This document shows positions 6,925 through 9,097 of a stretch of DNA of 9,097 bases, in pieces; the stretch's first letter is position 1; every line of letters begins with the position of its first letter. The notes below the pieces were generated by a model that was not told the origin of the DNA, did no database searches, and was given only the letters and a program-made list of their open reading frames with translations. Made by a program: the position numbers and the translations under genes. Source of the stretch: Schlesneria sp. (lineage in GTDB: Bacteria > Planctomycetota > Planctomycetia > Planctomycetales > Planctomycetaceae). The stretch lies in the NCBI GenBank assembly GCA_025353525.1, contig JANXOO010001159.1, forward strand, positions 1-9,097, written 5' to 3'.

Positions 6925-7680
6925 ATGCGACATGATCAGCGACAGCCTGCCGAATTAAGGCCCATTCGGGTTCAACGCCACTTTGTGGGGGCGGCTCCGG
7001 GGAGCGTACTCATTCAGGCGGGCCGAACGACCGTGCTCTGCATGGCCAGTATCGAGAATTCATTGCCCTCCTGGAAAGCGGCGACGGATCCGGCGACTGC
7101 CTCGGGATGGCTGACCGCCGAATACTCGATGCTGCCGGGCAGCACGTCGCCACGCAAACGCCGCGAGCGTGAAAAACTTGACGGTCGATCCTCCGAAATC
7201 CAGCGGCTGATCGGACGCAGTCTTCGCGCCGCCATCGACTTCAAGGCGCTCGGAGCCAGAACGATTGCCATCGATTGCGATGTACTGGAAGCCGACGGTG
7301 GAACTCGTACGCTCAGCATCACAGGCGGCTTTATTGCGCTCTGCGATGCGATCGCATCGATTCGTGGCGAACTTGCCGCCGACTGTCGCATCGTCCGGCG
7401 CAGTGTCGCCGCGATCAGCGTCGGCGTCGTCAATGGCGAACCAGTGCTCGATCTCGACTACATCGAAGACAGCACTGCCGAAGTGGACCTTAACGTCGTC
7501 ATGAGCGGTACAAGTGAGTTCATCGAAGTCCAGGGGACCGCCGAAGGGAAGCCATTTTCTCGAGACATGTTGAACCGGCAACTCGATCTGGCTACGTCTG
7601 GAATCGAACAACTGACTCGACTGCAACGTGAAACACTGGGTGCTGATTGGCCACCATTCGACAAGTCGGTGATCTGCTGA
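6925..7680 (+). CDS. rph: Ribonuclease PH
   Basis: RNase PH is a phosphate-dependent 3'-5' exoribonuclease that trims tRNA precursors; it works in the cytosol as a hexamer of trimeric dimers. The 251 residues are collinear with the E. coli enzyme (about 238). The N-terminus reads [14 protein letters not shown]. Conserved segments are [46 protein letters not shown] (87 onwards), [13 protein letters not shown] with phosphate-loop T127 and R128, and [16 protein letters not shown] with the acidic pair D182 and D188 matching the catalytic aspartates. IEVQGTAEG is also present. About ten extra C-terminal residues are the only length difference. The ATG at 6925 fits the family N-terminus, although its Shine-Dalgarno is weak. 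The common neighbour rdgB is not downstream; a thioredoxin/NHL gene follows after about 108 nt. Confidence 0.97.
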   Translation: MRHDQRQPAELRPIRVQRHFVGAAPGSVLIQAGRTTVLCMASIENSLPSWKAATDPATASGWLTAEYSMLPGSTSPRKRREREKLDGRSSEIQRLIGRSLRAAIDFKALGARTIAIDCDVLEADGGTRTLSITGGFIALCDAIASIRGELAADCRIVRRSVAAISVGVVNGEPVLDLDYIEDSTAEVDLNVVMSGTSEFIEVQGTAEGKPFSRDMLNRQLDLATSGIEQLTRLQRETLGADWPPFDKSVIC

Positions 7681-7788
7681 GCGGAAAGTGTTGTTGAATA
7701 CGCCAGCCAGGTCTTATAAAAAAAGCGGTCAAGGGTGCAAGGGATGACACAGAAGCAGGACGTCGATTGAAAGGATGAGTGAACGAGA

Positions 7789-9097
7789 ATGAGCCGGGCA
7801 AAAACATTACTGAATCGCGTTTGTGCGATGTTCGTCGAGTGCCTTCAATGCGACAGTGGAACGGCCGGTTTCAGGGTTGTGTTTCTTCCATGGCCGGGAT
7901 CACTTCGTTGTTCAATCAGAAATGCCAATACGGCGATTATGGCGGCGACGATCGGGGTCGTTTGTCTTGTCGCACTGTTAATCGCGCCGACCAGTTCATT
8001 TGGTCAGGATGCGAACGTCACCGAAACGGAAAAAAAGAGGGCCGAGGTTGTCGACAATCCGTTTCCTGACCGCCATCCGGCACCGGAATTGGCAGGAGGT
8101 GTCGAATGGCTTAACGCGGCAGGTCCGATTTCCATCAAGGATCTGCGTGGCAAAGTGGTGCTGATCGACTTCTGGACGTTCTGTTGTATCAACTGCATGC
8201 ACGTTTTGCCGGACCTGCATTATCTCGAGAAGAAGTATCCAAACGAACTCGTCGTCATCGGTGTCCATTCGGCCAAATTCGATAATGAAAAAGAAACCGG
8301 CAATATCCGCAAAGCGATCCTGCGCTACGAGATCGAGCATCCGGTCGTCAACGATGCCAATATGGTGATCTGGCGCAAGTTCGGAGTGAACTCGTGGCCG
8401 TCGCTGGTCGTTCTGGATCCCGAAGGCCAATATTGCGGCTATGTCTCGGGAGAAGGGAATCGCGAACTGCTCGAAAAAGTCATCGACAAACTGGTCGCGT
8501 TTCACAAATCAAAAGGAACGCTCGACCAGACCCCGCTTCGCTTTGACCTCGAACGAAATCGTGCCCCCGCATCGCCGCTGCGGTTTCCCGGCAAGATCGT
8601 CGTCGACGTTCCGGGGAATCGGCTGTTTGTTTCGGACAGCAACCACAATCGGATCGTCATCAGTTCTCTCGATGGAACGCTGATCGATGTGATCGGCTCG
8701 GGTGCCATCGGTCGGAGTGACGGCAAGTACTCCGTCGCCGAATTCGATCGACCGCAAGGAATGACACTGGTCGGTCAAAACCTGTATGTTGCGGATACCG
8801 AAAATCACCTGCTACGGATCATCGACCTCAACACAAAAACCGTATCGACACTGGCGGGAACCGGCGAGCAAAACCGGACTCGCGGATTGGGTGGCGGCCT
8901 GAAAGAAACGGCGCTGAACAGCCCCTGGGATCTGACCCTGATTGATGACGTGCTTTACATCGCGATGGCTGGCCCTCATCAGATTTGGTCTCACAAACTC
9001 GGTTCGAATTTGCTTTGGCAGTATGCGGGTTCGGGACGCGAAGACATTACGAATGGAGAGCTCGACAAGTCGGCACTTGCACAGCCTTCGGGTCTCG
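7789..9097 (+). CDS. NHLRC2-like thioredoxin-fold / NHL-repeat protein, 5' part
   Basis: The frame is open from 7783 to the window end without a stop, so the C-terminus is missing (436 codons visible). Counting from ATG 7789, a hydrophobic signal or anchor lies at about 51-70 (MAATIGVVCLVALLIAP). A thioredoxin-like domain follows, with DFWTFCCINCMHVLPDL carrying the C133-x-x-C136 pair and a probable cis-proline, P204, in SWPSLVV. NHL beta-propeller repeats begin near 265, for example IVVDVPGNRLFVSDSNHNR and YVADTENHLLRIIDL, each ending in a turn with Gly. The order Trx then NHL and the CCINC signature match the NHLRC2 family, suggesting a periplasmic or exported redox or scaffold role; substrates are not known to me. 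The start is uncertain: ATG 7789 is first in frame after a TGA at 7780, with 7828 and 7939 as alternatives. A start at 7939 would leave the signal without positive residues, while 7789 gives an unusually long, Cys- and Arg-containing n-region. Confidence 0.88.
   Translation, partial: MSRAKTLLNRVCAMFVECLQCDSGTAGFRVVFLPWPGSLRCSIRNANTAIMAATIGVVCLVALLIAPTSSFGQDANVTETEKKRAEVVDNPFPDRHPAPELAGGVEWLNAAGPISIKDLRGKVVLIDFWTFCCINCMHVLPDLHYLEKKYPNELVVIGVHSAKFDNEKETGNIRKAILRYEIEHPVVNDANMVIWRKFGVNSWPSLVVLDPEGQYCGYVSGEGNRELLEKVIDKLVAFHKSKGTLDQTPLRFDLERNRAPASPLRFPGKIVVDVPGNRLFVSDSNHNRIVISSLDGTLIDVIGSGAIGRSDGKYSVAEFDRPQGMTLVGQNLYVADTENHLLRIIDLNTKTVSTLAGTGEQNRTRGLGGGLKETALNSPWDLTLIDDVLYIAMAGPHQIWSHKLGSNLLWQYAGSGREDITNGELDKSALAQPSGL

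Noticed and set aside
7716..7728. A-rich run in the spacer after rph as a possible terminator
   Set aside because: It would be a T-run only on the minus strand, and no GC-rich stem flanks it.
7779..8069. Plus-strand 96-codon frame near the NHLRC2-like start
   Set aside because: It overlaps the thioredoxin/NHL frame and has no recognisable domain.
1..9097. Defence island, CRISPR or mobile element
   Set aside because: No repeat-spacer array, transposase, integrase, toxin-antitoxin pair or known defence motif was seen.

Overview
The window is bacterial chromosome of moderate GC, most likely from a planctomycete. That assignment is inferred from the gene set: a Gly/Gln-rich DUF4175-like coiled-coil protein, an acidic-pocket ClpS-like adaptor, a twin-arginine DUF1501 protein and an NHLRC2-type thioredoxin/NHL-repeat protein. 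Family assignments come from motifs read by eye; no database search was run. No tRNA, rRNA, CRISPR array, insertion sequence or integrase was seen.

Layout. Positions 1-4340 carry three tightly packed plus-strand genes that look like one operon: the 3' part of a large DUF4175-like protein, a ClpS-family adaptor 6 nt later, and a divergent UvrA-family double-ABC protein whose ATG lies 11 nt after the clpS stop. A minus-strand gene (4350-4976) converges on this operon with only 9 nt between stop codons. It encodes a small cysteine hydrolase of NlpC/P60 or CHAP type, and its GTG start is fixed by a perfect AGGAGG. A divergent spacer of about 240 nt separates it from a plus-strand DUF1501 gene (5214-6671) with a Tat signal. 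After a 253-nt spacer come a complete ribonuclease PH gene (6925-7680) and the 5' part of a secreted or membrane-anchored thioredoxin-fold/NHL protein (from 7789, running off the window end).

How the genes relate. ClpS (N-degron delivery to ClpAP), UvrA (nucleotide excision repair) and RNase PH (tRNA 3' trimming) belong to housekeeping families. Here the ClpS and UvrA proteins both depart from the family consensus at functional residues: the ClpS alpha-amino pocket is acidic, and the UvrA-like protein has lost the second H-loop histidine, part of its insertion region and its C-terminal tail. They are packed together in one operon. This is the most interesting signal in the window, but it reads as divergent paralogues of known families rather than a demonstrably new system. 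The signal-less cysteine hydrolase is the other candidate for specialised function.
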